Position numbers and translations under genes: made by a program. The notes under the pieces were generated by a model. It was not told where the DNA came from. It did no database searches and saw only the letters and a list, made by a program, of their open reading frames with translations. A DNA stretch of 64,000 nucleotides, from contig JADJVV010000001.1 in the NCBI GenBank assembly GCA_016710435.1, forward strand, positions 248,001 through 312,000, read 5' to 3'. Shown in pieces: positions 51,514-59,770 of this stretch; the stretch's first letter is position 1; every line of letters begins with the position of its first letter. This DNA is from Hyphomicrobiales bacterium (GTDB lineage Bacteria > Pseudomonadota > Alphaproteobacteria > Rhizobiales > Aestuariivirgaceae).

Positions 51514-52082
51514 CAGAGAACCGGTACGTTGAGAATGTAAGGATGAAAACCAAAAAGGAGCACGAGGTAGACCACTGTTCCCCCTGCGATGGCAACAAGA
51601 TCAGAGCGGAGCTGCGGTGCGTGCGTGGGCACCCTGCCCCGCCCCAGGCTGAACACGATGTCGGCAAGGGCCACGACAAGGATGGCCGCGAAGATCACCA
51701 CCACCGCCATTTCACCATTGGCGAGAATGTGCCCGGTTGCCCACAGCGCCATGCCCAGCGACTGCGGATGCTTCACCGCCCTGCGGATGTAGCCCTGCCC
51801 CCGCGCCGACGCCATGAGGATGAACCCGGCCAGCGACAGCAGCATGTTGAGATGCCGCGACCCATTCCACGGCTCATGGAGAACACTGCCCCCGCCGGAC
51901 CGGGCCTGCAAATAGGCCAACACCAGCAGCACAACGCCCGCCAGTGAGACCAGCGCATAAAGTCCCTTGAACGGACCCTCGCCCAGGCGTCGCTTCACCC
52001 GGTCGCGCAATACGGGAAACACAGTGGACGCGAGGTGCGGACCTGCAAACAGGACTGTACCCAGCCACAGCTTCCCCATCAT
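51513..52082 (-). CDS. NnrU-family membrane protein (first copy)
   Basis: 189 residues, again NnrU-like: GPHLASTVFPVLRDRVKRRLGEG, NGSRHLNMLLSLAGFILMA, HPQSLGMALWATGHILANGEM. The same ATGH-LLANGE segment appears in both copies, so this is an old tandem duplication. It begins the NnrU-NnrU-MOSC unit. I see no FNR-type box in the 166-bp upstream region. Confidence 0.9.
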   Translation of the reverse strand: MMGKLWLGTVLFAGPHLASTVFPVLRDRVKRRLGEGPFKGLYALVSLAGVVLLVLAYLQARSGGGSVLHEPWNGSRHLNMLLSLAGFILMASARGQGYIRRAVKHPQSLGMALWATGHILANGEMAVVVIFAAILVVALADIVFSLGRGRVPTHAPQLRSDLVAIAGGTVVYLVLLFGFHPYILNVPVL

Positions 52083-52248
52083 GATTCTCCCTCGTCCATT
52101 TCCTTCATATCACATGCCGGGTTTGCCACGAAAATGGCGCAACCCGCCTCTCAAGTGCCGCATGTACTCAAGAGGTTTGCCATGTTAAGGGTTGCGCAAA
52201 TCACTGAGACGGGTGATTCAAGAGGTCAATGATTTCAAGGGGATATAA

Positions 52249-52983
52249 ATGAAGCCGACACTCATTCTCGTAGGTGCCGACAAGGGCGGCGTGGGCAAGA
52301 CGACGGTGGCGCGCTCGCTGCTCGACTATTTCGCCCGCAAGAACATCCTGACCCGCGCCTTCGACACGGAAAATCCGCGCGGCTCGCTGCATCGTTTCTA
52401 CCCCGCGATCACCGAGATCGTCGACCTCGGCAACGTCGCCCACCAGATGCGCATTCTCGATACGATGGAAACGGCCAACGTGCCTGTCACCATCGTCGAT
52501 CTGAAAGCCGGCAACCTGTCCTATTCGCTCGATCTCTTCGAACGGATTGGCGTGCTCGAAGCGGCCCGCAACGGCATGTTCACGATGGGCCTCTTCCACG
52601 TCGTCGGCCCGTCCATCGCCTCGCTCGATGAGATCGGCGAAATCGCCAAGTACCTCACCGGCATGCAGTATGTAGTGGCGCGCAACTCCATCAACGAAAC
52701 GAACTTCTTCGAGTGGGACGAAGCAACCTATCGCAAGTATTTCTCGCAGATCGCCAAGACGCAGGAAATCAACATCCCCAAGCTCAACGAGATGGCCTAT
52801 GAGCAGGTTGATGTGGCAGGTGTCACGTTCAAGGATTTCATCGACAACCGCGCTGCTGATGGCAGCCAGGGCAAGTTCTCCTTCGTGCTGCGTGGCTATG
52901 TGCGCAAATGGTGCTCGGAAATCGACGCCGAATTCGCCCATGTGAAGATGCTTCAGGATGTCCTCTCCGGCGGACGCCAGTAA
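52249..52983 (+). CDS. ParA/MinD-like P-loop ATPase
   Basis: 244 residues. A deviant Walker A motif ADKGGVGKTTVARSLLDYF stands at the start, then a switch-like DTENPRGSLHRF and the acidic VTIVDLKAGNLSYSL strand where ParA/MinD have Walker A'/B. It resembles the StbB/TraL/CobQ group of partition ATPases. The C-terminal half (YFSQIAKTQEINIPKLNEMA) is unfamiliar. AAGGGG precedes ATG 52249. It is 29 bp upstream of a second, related ATPase and the two may form an operon. The cargo is unknown. Confidence 0.75.
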   Translation: MKPTLILVGADKGGVGKTTVARSLLDYFARKNILTRAFDTENPRGSLHRFYPAITEIVDLGNVAHQMRILDTMETANVPVTIVDLKAGNLSYSLDLFERIGVLEAARNGMFTMGLFHVVGPSIASLDEIGEIAKYLTGMQYVVARNSINETNFFEWDEATYRKYFSQIAKTQEINIPKLNEMAYEQVDVAGVTFKDFIDNRAADGSQGKFSFVLRGYVRKWCSEIDAEFAHVKMLQDVLSGGRQ

Positions 52984-53012
52984 GCAGCCGCGCCAAGTGA
53001 AAGGCTGACACC

Positions 53013-53693
53013 GTGGCCACGAGCCCCACGGTCCACATCGTTTGTTCCGACCAGCACCGCAACGGCAAGACCTTGCTGGCGCGGGTGCTGGTCGATTTCC
53101 TCATGCTTGATGGGCGCGATCCCTTCTGCATTGATACCGATGCGCCCGATGGCCCCTTGCGCACCTTCTTCCCCGGCCGCACCGCGCTTGCGGACTTTGC
53201 CGCCATCCAGGGACAGATGAAACTGTTCGACACCATCCTCGCCTCGCCGGGCCGGGACTATGTGATCGACCTGCCAGCCCGCCACACTGAACGCTTCTTC
53301 CAGACGGCGCGCGATCTCGATTTCTTCGCCGAATGCCACAAGACAGGGTTCCGCGTTTTCGTCTTCTACATCGTGGACAACAGCTTCACGTCCCTGAAGG
53401 CGGCCTATGCCCTGCAGCGGGAACCGGGCGTGGACCTGTTCGTGCCGGTGCGCAACATGCTGGTGCGCAGCCATTGGCCGGAACATGAAGGGGCACTCAC
53501 CATCCCCTTCCTCGCAGCTCCCATCGCCTCCGCCATTTCCAACCGGCGCTTTTCACTGCGGGAATTCGTGAACGGCGACCCGCAAGGACTGGCGCCCGAC
53601 CTTGTGCGCGAATTGCAGACCTTCCTCTATGAGGTGCTGAACAGCCTCAATGGATTGGAGCCGGTGCGGGCCCTCGACAACCCGCACCACTGA
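53013..53693 (+). CDS. Second P-loop NTPase-like protein, degenerate ParA type
   Basis: 226 residues. It starts with GTG 53013. The first strand is followed by SDQHRNGKTLLARVLVDFL, a non-standard P-loop in which the KGG of the partner is replaced by QHRN. DTDAPDGPLRTFFPG is the counterpart of the partner's switch segment, and VIDLPARHTERFF matches the acidic strand. It probably descends from the same ancestor as the upstream gene. The loss of the signature Lys suggests altered nucleotide use. It ends 6 bp from the convergent Cys-rich gene. Confidence 0.7.
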   Translation: MATSPTVHIVCSDQHRNGKTLLARVLVDFLMLDGRDPFCIDTDAPDGPLRTFFPGRTALADFAAIQGQMKLFDTILASPGRDYVIDLPARHTERFFQTARDLDFFAECHKTGFRVFVFYIVDNSFTSLKAAYALQREPGVDLFVPVRNMLVRSHWPEHEGALTIPFLAAPIASAISNRRFSLREFVNGDPQGLAPDLVRELQTFLYEVLNSLNGLEPVRALDNPHH

Positions 53694-53699
53694 TTTTCA

Positions 53700-55328
53700 T
53701 CAGCCCTCCACGCAACGTCCGTTGTTGTCGCGGAAGAAGCCCTTGGGGCAAGCCTCCTGGATATTGGCGCCGCGCGGCTTCTTGCGCGGGATCAGTTGCT
53801 GCAGCATCTCCGGCGTGATCTGCGGCTGGAGGTTCAGCCGGCGGATGGGCGGCGGTGAATCCGGCCCGTCGTCAGCGGAGTCACCACCATTGTCACCCGT
53901 GTCCTGCGGCTTCGGCCTTGTACGGCGGATCGGCTCGCACGACTTCGTGGCCTTGTTGTAGAAGGTCCGCTCCGGGCATACGCGGGGCAGCAGCGGCACA
54001 ACGCGCACGCAGCCGCCCTGCCCATCCGGCCTCATGCCCTTGCCGCAGATGACCTCCGTCGGGATACGGACGCAGGCACCGGACTTGGTGCGGAGGAAGC
54101 CTTCCGGGCAACGTTTCTCCACCGTCACGCAGCGGCCATCGGCATTGCGCCGCTCGTCCTTCTGGCAGATTTCGACGCAGGTGCCCTTGAACGGTACGGT
54201 GCCCCTCGCGCAGCCTTGGCGTTCCGGCACGCAGTTGCCGCGCGCATCACGCTTCAGGCCCTGCTTGCAGATGGGGGTGCACTGACCGTTCACTTCTTCC
54301 TGACCCTGCGGACAGCCTTCGTCGACAGGCACGCAGCGGCCATCTTCATTGCGCTCTTCATCGGTGCCGCACGGTGTGGTGCATTCCCCGCGGATGCTGA
54401 TCTGCCCCTGCGGGCACACATCATCCGGCGGCGAGCAATTGCCGTCGTCACCGCGCTTCAGGCCGTTCGGGCATTCCGGATCGCGGCAGCGTCCACGGAT
54501 GTCGGGATACTGGCCGTCAGGACACGTCTGCGGCACGCAATAGCCATAGCGGTCCTGGCGCGTGCCCGGTTCGCAGACGGGCAGGCAGCGGCCACCACGC
54601 AATTCGTAGCCTTCGTCGCACACGGGGGGCGGCGGCACGCAGCGGGTGGGATAGCGGATGTCGCGATAGGTGCCCTGCGCACAGGCAGGCAGGCAGACCC
54701 AGCGATAGGTCACAGGCCAATCACCCTCCGGCACGCATTTCCCGGTGCGAAGATCGCGCGTATAACCCTGCCGGCATTCCTTGTCGTAGGCGAACTGGCA
54801 GCGGCCGTTGTCGTCGCGATAGAAATTCTCCGGGCAGTCGAACTCGCACTGGCCGGTTTCCGAGGACCAGTTCATGCCTTGCGGACAATTGTCGTAGTTC
54901 CGCACCCGGTCGTAGTCGGGCACGCAACGGTCAGGATTGCGAATGTCGCGGATATAGTTCTCCGGGCATTCCGGCAGCGGCACCTGGTCGTAACCTTCCG
55001 GGCAGCCATGCTGGCACGGCGGCATGCACAGACCCGGCTCACCCGGATAGCGGCTCCACCCCGCCGGACAATCCGGCAGGCAATAATCATTGTAGAGATG
55101 AGAGCCCGGCGGGCACGATGGCCGTCCGCCTCCATCACAGAATCCGCCACAACAGCCGCAGGTGGCGCATCCGCAGGATTGTGTCTGCGTGGTGCAGATC
55201 TTGCTGGCATCCTGCGCGAAGGCAGAAGGCGCAAGCGGCGCCGAGAGCGACAGCACCAGCCACAAACTGGCGAACGCAAAAAGGATGCGCACTGACTGTA
55301 TCAGCGCCCGGCCCACGATCCCGACCAT
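53700..55328 (-). CDS. Secreted Cys-rich repeat protein
   Basis: 542 residues with about 50 cysteines. A signal peptide (LFAFASLWLVLSLSAPLAPSAFA) is followed by a Cys cluster (SCGCATCGCCGGFC) and roughly twenty 20-30-residue repeats of the form CPxGxxxxxxxGxCVP, for instance CPQGQEEVNGQCTPIC and CPDGQYPDIRGRC. The repeats become Pro/Arg-rich near the end, and the last repeat is CPKGFFRDNNGRCVEG. Extensive disulphide bonding outside the cytoplasm is likely. No enzymatic motif is seen; similar proteins are hypothetical in Rhizobiales. It may be an envelope or surface structure protein. Confidence 0.75.
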   Translation of the reverse strand: MVGIVGRALIQSVRILFAFASLWLVLSLSAPLAPSAFAQDASKICTTQTQSCGCATCGCCGGFCDGGGRPSCPPGSHLYNDYCLPDCPAGWSRYPGEPGLCMPPCQHGCPEGYDQVPLPECPENYIRDIRNPDRCVPDYDRVRNYDNCPQGMNWSSETGQCEFDCPENFYRDDNGRCQFAYDKECRQGYTRDLRTGKCVPEGDWPVTYRWVCLPACAQGTYRDIRYPTRCVPPPPVCDEGYELRGGRCLPVCEPGTRQDRYGYCVPQTCPDGQYPDIRGRCRDPECPNGLKRGDDGNCSPPDDVCPQGQISIRGECTTPCGTDEERNEDGRCVPVDEGCPQGQEEVNGQCTPICKQGLKRDARGNCVPERQGCARGTVPFKGTCVEICQKDERRNADGRCVTVEKRCPEGFLRTKSGACVRIPTEVICGKGMRPDGQGGCVRVVPLLPRVCPERTFYNKATKSCEPIRRTRPKPQDTGDNGGDSADDGPDSPPPIRRLNLQPQITPEMLQQLIPRKKPRGANIQEACPKGFFRDNNGRCVEG

Positions 55329-55466
55329 GCCTCAAGCCCTCCGGACTCAAAGCCCCCTTGGCCAATTCGTATCAGAGATCGCACCGCGCCGGAAGTCCAC
55401 CCCTTCGCAGGTGCACGCGAACGGCGGAGCGTGATGGAACCTTTGCGGGCACCTGGCGTTTTGAAA

Positions 55467-55483
55467 TTTCCATTTCCTGGAAA
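55467..55483. promoter_or_regulatory. Inverted repeat upstream of the ferritin-like gene
   Basis: TTTCCA-TTTCC-TGGAAA is a perfect 6-bp inverted repeat, 14 bp before the ATG at 55498. It could be an operator for an iron- or redox-sensing regulator or an mRNA hairpin. It does not match the Irr ICE motif or the MntR boxes in this window. Confidence 0.35.
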
Positions 55484-55497
55484 GCGGGTACACAGCC

Positions 55498-55956
55498 ATG
55501 GCACAAAACAAGTCATCCCTGACGCGCGAAGGCCTCGCGGCCAAACTCAACGAGGACCTCGCCCGCGAGTATCAGGCCATCATCGCCTATGTCGTCTATT
55601 CGCAGGTGCTGAAGGGTGCCGAATACATGAACATCGCAGAGCATTTGCAGGCCCATGCCGGCGAGGAGCTGAAACACGCCCTCATCATTGCACGGCAGAT
55701 TGATTATCTCGGCGCGATGCCGACAGCGACGGCAAAGCCCGTCAAGCTCACGGAAGACGCGAAAGAAATGCTGCGCGCCGATCTGGAGAATGAATCAGAC
55801 ACCATCAGGAATTACCGCGACCGGGTGCGGCAATGCGAGGAACTGGGCGAGTTCGCCATGGCGGAGCACATCCGCGAAATCCTCAAGGACGAGCAAGACC
55901 ACCTCATCGATCTCGCCACCGCGCTCGGCGAAGAAGTGCCCGACCTCACGAAGTAG
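55498..55956 (+). CDS. Ferritin-like (bacterioferritin-type) protein
   Basis: 152-residue four-helix bundle. Iron ligands fit the ferritin-like pattern: EDLAREYQAIIAYVVYSQ, HAGEELKHALIIARQIDYLG and ILKDEQDHLIDLATALGE. It lacks the bacterioferritin heme-ligand methionine context that I would expect, so it may be a mini-ferritin-like protein rather than Bfr. Role: iron storage or oxidative protection. It converges with guaA. Confidence 0.85.
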   Translation: MAQNKSSLTREGLAAKLNEDLAREYQAIIAYVVYSQVLKGAEYMNIAEHLQAHAGEELKHALIIARQIDYLGAMPTATAKPVKLTEDAKEMLRADLENESDTIRNYRDRVRQCEELGEFAMAEHIREILKDEQDHLIDLATALGEEVPDLTK

Positions 55957-55962
55957 CAGGTC

Positions 55963-57519
55963 TTATTCCCACTCGATCGTACCCGGTGGCTTCGATGTCA
56001 CGTCGTAGACGACGCGGCTCACGCCCTTCACTTCGTTGATGATGCGCGTGGCGGTGCGGCCAAGGAAGGCCATGTCGAAGGGATAGAAATCCGCCGTCAT
56101 GCCATCGACCGAGGTGACGGCGCGGAGCGCCAGCACACGGTCGTAGGTGCGGCCATCGCCCATCACGCCCACCGTCTGCACCGGCAGCAGAACGGCAAAG
56201 GCCTGCCAGATCACGTCATACAAGCCGGCCTTGCGGATTTCATCGAGGTAGATGGCATCGGCCTTGCGCAGGATGTCGAGTTTCTCGCGCGTCACGCCTC
56301 CGGGCAGGCGGATCGCAAGGCCGGGTCCCGGGAAGGGGTGACGGCCCACGAATTTATGAGGCAGACCAAGCTCTTGGCCGAGCAACCTCACTTCGTCCTT
56401 GAACAGTTCGCGGAGCGGCTCGACGAGCTTCATGTTCATGCGCGCCGGCAACCCGCCCACATTGTGATGCGACTTGATCGTGACCGAGGGTCCGCCCGTG
56501 AATGACACGCTTTCGATCACATCGGGATAGAGCGTGCCCTGCGCCAGGAATTCGGCGCCGCCCAGTTTCTTCGCTTCCCGCTCAAACACATCGATGAACA
56601 GTTTGCCGATGGTCTTGCGCTTTTTCTCCGGGTCCATCTCGCCTTCGAGTGCGGAGATGAATTCATCGCTCGCATCAACGTGCACGAGTTGCAGATTGTA
56701 GTGCTCGCGAAACATCGCCACCACATCGGCGGCTTCATTCTGGCGCATGAGGCCGTGATCGACGAGCACGCAGGTGAGTTGATCCCCCACCGCTTCATGA
56801 ATGAGCAATGCCGCCACGGATGAATCAACACCGCCCGACAATCCGCACAGCACCCGGCCCTTGCCCACCTGCGCGCGGATGCGCTCCACCGCTTCCTGGC
56901 GGAAGGCGGCCATGGTCCAGTCGCCCTTGCAGCCCGCAATCTCCTTCACGAAATTGCGGATGAGTTTGGCGCCATCCGGCGTGTGCACCACCTCCGGGTG
57001 GAACATGGTGGTGTAGATGCGCCGTCCTTCATCGGAGGCAATGGCGAATGGCGCGTTCGGCGAGGTGGCCTTGACGGTGAAGCCCGCGGGCAGCCTGGTC
57101 ACGCGGTCGCCATGGCTCATCCACACGGGATGCCGCTCGCCCACTTTCCACAGTCCATCGAACAGCGCGCTCGGCGCCAGCACTTCCACGTCGGCCCGGC
57201 CGAATTCCGCCGCATGCCCGCCCTCGACAACGCCACCCAGCTGCACCGCCGTCGTCTGCTGGCCGTAGCAGATGGCGAGGATGGGAAGGCCTGAATCGAA
57301 CACCACCTGCGGCGCCCGCGGGCTGCCGTCCCGCGTCACCGAATCCGGTCCGCCGGACAGGATCACGGCCTTGGGCTTCATGCGGTGGAAGGCCGCCTCG
57401 GCGCTCTGGAACGGGATGATCTCGGAATAAACCCCCAACTCGCGCACCCGCCGTCCGATGAGCTGGGTGACCTGGGAGCCGAAGTCGATGATGAGGATCT
57501 GGTCGTGCTGGGCAGTCAT
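55963..57519 (-). CDS. guaA: GMP synthase (glutamine-hydrolysing)
   Basis: 518 residues. XMP to GMP. The glutaminase domain has LIIDFGSQVTQLIGRRVRE, the nucleophile Cys in LPILAICYGQQTTAVQLGG, and HPEVVHT. The PP-loop ATPase domain has GLSGGVDSSVAALL, and the dimer domain has GRHPFPGPGLAIR. It ends with TKPPGTIEWE. ATG 57519 is the conserved start. It lies 42 bp downstream of mntH and is separate from the guaB end of the window. Confidence 0.97.
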   Translation of the reverse strand: MTAQHDQILIIDFGSQVTQLIGRRVRELGVYSEIIPFQSAEAAFHRMKPKAVILSGGPDSVTRDGSPRAPQVVFDSGLPILAICYGQQTTAVQLGGVVEGGHAAEFGRADVEVLAPSALFDGLWKVGERHPVWMSHGDRVTRLPAGFTVKATSPNAPFAIASDEGRRIYTTMFHPEVVHTPDGAKLIRNFVKEIAGCKGDWTMAAFRQEAVERIRAQVGKGRVLCGLSGGVDSSVAALLIHEAVGDQLTCVLVDHGLMRQNEAADVVAMFREHYNLQLVHVDASDEFISALEGEMDPEKKRKTIGKLFIDVFEREAKKLGGAEFLAQGTLYPDVIESVSFTGGPSVTIKSHHNVGGLPARMNMKLVEPLRELFKDEVRLLGQELGLPHKFVGRHPFPGPGLAIRLPGGVTREKLDILRKADAIYLDEIRKAGLYDVIWQAFAVLLPVQTVGVMGDGRTYDRVLALRAVTSVDGMTADFYPFDMAFLGRTATRIINEVKGVSRVVYDVTSKPPGTIEWE

Positions 57520-57561
57520 GCGGGGCGGATAAGGCAATCCGCCGGAGTCTGCAAGCATGCC

Positions 57562-58899
57562 TCAAAGGGCGCTGAACACATCCCACAGGAGTTTGAGGTT
57601 GAGCCCGATCACGATGGCCGCAATGACAGCCGAGACCGCCGTCAGCCAGCCCGGTGAGACCAGCGGCCCCATCTTGGTCCTGTCGCGGGTGAACATCACC
57701 AGCGGCACGATGGCGAAGGGCAGCTGGAACGCCAGGATCACCTGGCTGAGGATGAGCAGCATGCCCGTGCCCTCCGCCCCATAATAGAGCGTGACGACGG
57801 CGGCGGGGACGATTGCCACCATGCGGGTGAAGAGGCGGCGCAGCCAGGCCGGCAGGCGGATATTGAGGAAGCCCTCCATCACGATCTGCCCGGCAAGGGT
57901 GGCCGTCACGGTGGAGCTGAGGCCGCAGCACAGCAGCGCTACCGCGAAGAGCTTCGGCGCCAGCAGCGAGCCGACGAGCGGCTCCAGCATGCCATGCGCC
58001 TGGGTGAGGTCGGTCACATGCACATGCCCGGCCGCATGGAAGGTGGCGGCCGCGAGGATCAGGATCGAGGCGTTCACCAGCAGCGCCAGCATCAGCGCCA
58101 CGGTGGAATCAATGGTGGCGAAAGTCAGCGCCTGGCGCTTCTCCGCATCGCTCTTGCCGAAGGCGCGCGTCTGCACGATGCCCGAATGCAGGTAGAGGTT
58201 ATGCGGCATGACCGTGGCGCCGATGATGCCGAGGGCGAGATAGAGCATGTCGGGATTGCGGATGATCTCCGTCGTGGGCGCGAAACCACGGATCACCGCA
58301 CCCCACTCCGGGTCGGCCATGGCAATCTGCGCAAAGAAGCAGGCGAAGATGATGCCCAGCAATCCCATGATGAAGGCTTCCACAAAGCGGAAACCGAGGC
58401 GCTGCAACAGCAGCACGAGAAACACATCAAGCGCGGTGATGACCACGCCCAGTTCCAGCGGAATGCCGAACAGCAGGTTGAGCCCGATGGCCGTGCCAAC
58501 CACTTCGGCAATGTCGGTGGCGATGATGGCAATCTCCGCGAAGATCCACAGCATGAAGGAAACGGGCCGGGGAAAGGCATCGCGGCAAGCCTGCGCGAGG
58601 TCGCGGCCCGAGGCCACGGCAAGCCGCGCGCACAGCGACTGCAGGATGATCGCCATGATGTTCGACATGAGCGCGATGACCAGCAGCGTGTAGCCAAAGC
58701 TCGCCCCGCCCGCGATCGAGGTCGCCCAGTTGCCAGGGTCCATGTAACCTACGGAGACGAGATAGCCTGGCCCCACGAAGGCCAGCACGCGCTTGAACCA
58801 GTTGCCCTGGTTGCGCACGGGAATGCTGCGGAACACATCGGCAAGCGATGGTTCGTTGCGGCGTTGCTGCCAGCCCAGATTTGCAGTGTCGTCGGTCAT
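57562..58899 (-). CDS. mntH: Nramp-family Mn2+/H+ transporter
   Basis: 445 residues with 11 or so membrane segments. Metal-binding motifs DPGN (VGYMDPGNWATSIAGG) and MPHN (GATVMPHNLYLHSGIV) are intact, which with A/S in helix positions typical of MntH suggests Mn2+ uptake with protons. It is divergent from mntR, with two palindromic operators in between, so manganese-repressed expression is expected. Confidence 0.95.
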   Translation of the reverse strand: MTDDTANLGWQQRRNEPSLADVFRSIPVRNQGNWFKRVLAFVGPGYLVSVGYMDPGNWATSIAGGASFGYTLLVIALMSNIMAIILQSLCARLAVASGRDLAQACRDAFPRPVSFMLWIFAEIAIIATDIAEVVGTAIGLNLLFGIPLELGVVITALDVFLVLLLQRLGFRFVEAFIMGLLGIIFACFFAQIAMADPEWGAVIRGFAPTTEIIRNPDMLYLALGIIGATVMPHNLYLHSGIVQTRAFGKSDAEKRQALTFATIDSTVALMLALLVNASILILAAATFHAAGHVHVTDLTQAHGMLEPLVGSLLAPKLFAVALLCCGLSSTVTATLAGQIVMEGFLNIRLPAWLRRLFTRMVAIVPAAVVTLYYGAEGTGMLLILSQVILAFQLPFAIVPLVMFTRDRTKMGPLVSPGWLTAVSAVIAAIVIGLNLKLLWDVFSAL

Positions 58900-58920
58900 C
58901 AGTCCCGCGCGGCTTCCATA

Positions 58921-58960
58921 AGTTTAGCCTGTGCTAAACTTGAATTTAGCATTGGCTAAA
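58921..58960. promoter_or_regulatory. Two tandem MntR-type operators between mntH and mntR
   Basis: The first, AGTTTAGC-CTGT-GCTAAACT (58921-58940), has 8-bp perfect arms. The second, TTTAGC-ATTG-GCTAAA (58945-58960), has 6-bp perfect arms. Their centres are 22 bp apart, two helical turns. They lie between the divergent mntH and mntR starts and are the most likely MntR sites. Confidence 0.8.
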
Positions 58961-59011
58961 CCAGAGTCAATGGGCTAGGTTCGCAGGCGCAACAATCGAC
59001 GTTTTTCACCG

Positions 59012-59449
59012 ATGCCCAGCAAGTCCCGCACGCCCAAGGCCAGGCTTCAGTCCGCCGCATTCCGGCGCACCCGCTCGGACCATTCGAAGGAACTGGCGGA
59101 AGACTATGTGGAGCTGATCGCCGACATCATCGATGAACGCGGCACGGCGCGCGGCACGGATGTGGCGCTGCGTCTTGGCGTTGCCAATGCCACCGTGGTC
59201 AAGATGCTGAAGCGCCTGCAGGACATGGGCCTCGTCACCCAGGAACCCTATCGTCCCATTTCGCTTACGGGCGATGGCTGGCTGATGGCGGAGACGGGCC
59301 GCAAGAAACACCAGATCGTTGAACGTTTCCTCCTCGCTCTCGGTGTCGACGAGGAAACGGCGCGGATCGATTCCGAAGGGATCGAGCATCACGTCAGCGA
59401 AGACACCCTCAAGGCCATGGGCCGCTACCTCGCCCGCCACGCGTCATAA
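59012..59449 (+). CDS. mntR: Manganese-responsive regulator MntR (DtxR family)
   Basis: 145 residues. The N-terminal wHTH segment (EDYVELIADIIDERGTARGTDVALRLGVANATVVKML in part) and dimerisation domain with metal-ligand residues (ETGRKKHQIVERFLLALGVDEE, SEGIEHHVSEDTL) follow the MntR plan. It has a basic N-terminal extension like alpha and gamma MntR. Mn2+ binding should increase DNA binding and repress mntH. It is divergent from mntH and shares its operators. Confidence 0.93.
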   Translation: MPSKSRTPKARLQSAAFRRTRSDHSKELAEDYVELIADIIDERGTARGTDVALRLGVANATVVKMLKRLQDMGLVTQEPYRPISLTGDGWLMAETGRKKHQIVERFLLALGVDEETARIDSEGIEHHVSEDTLKAMGRYLARHAS

Positions 59450-59461
59450 GGATTGACCATC

Positions 59462-59770
59462 ATGCGCAAGTTTCTCCTCGCCACGCTCCTCCTCGCCACA
59501 CCCGCTTTCGCGCAGGATGCACCTCCGCCGCTCAATTTCGACATTGCCAAGCTCTGCGAGTGGCAGAACAAGAACAACTCCATGGATGTTGCGGAATGCA
59601 CGGGCATGGAAAGCGAAGCGCAGAAGACAATCGCTGGTCTCGAAACCAAGGCCGATGCCAAGCGCAAGGACGATTGCACGGCGGAAGCCCGCAACTATTC
59701 CGGTGACTCGGGCTTCGCCAGCTACACCGTCTATGCCGGCTGCCTGAAGGACGGACCCGGCAGCCTGTGA
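59462..59770 (+). CDS. Small secreted protein of unknown function
   Basis: 102 residues. Signal peptide MRKFLLATLLLATPAFAQ, then PPPLNFDIAKLCEWQNKNNSMDVAECTGMESEAQKT (in part), with four cysteines (LCEW, ECTG, DDCTAEAR, AGCLKD). It resembles other small periplasmic Cys-pair proteins. It follows mntR by 12 bp and may share its transcript. It ends one base before the convergent LivH gene. Confidence 0.7.
   Translation: MRKFLLATLLLATPAFAQDAPPPLNFDIAKLCEWQNKNNSMDVAECTGMESEAQKTIAGLETKADAKRKDDCTAEARNYSGDSGFASYTVYAGCLKDGPGSL

Noticed and set aside
54216..55295. Plus-strand open frame of 359 codons
   Set aside because: Antisense to the Cys-rich repeat gene; its own repeats mirror those of the true gene.
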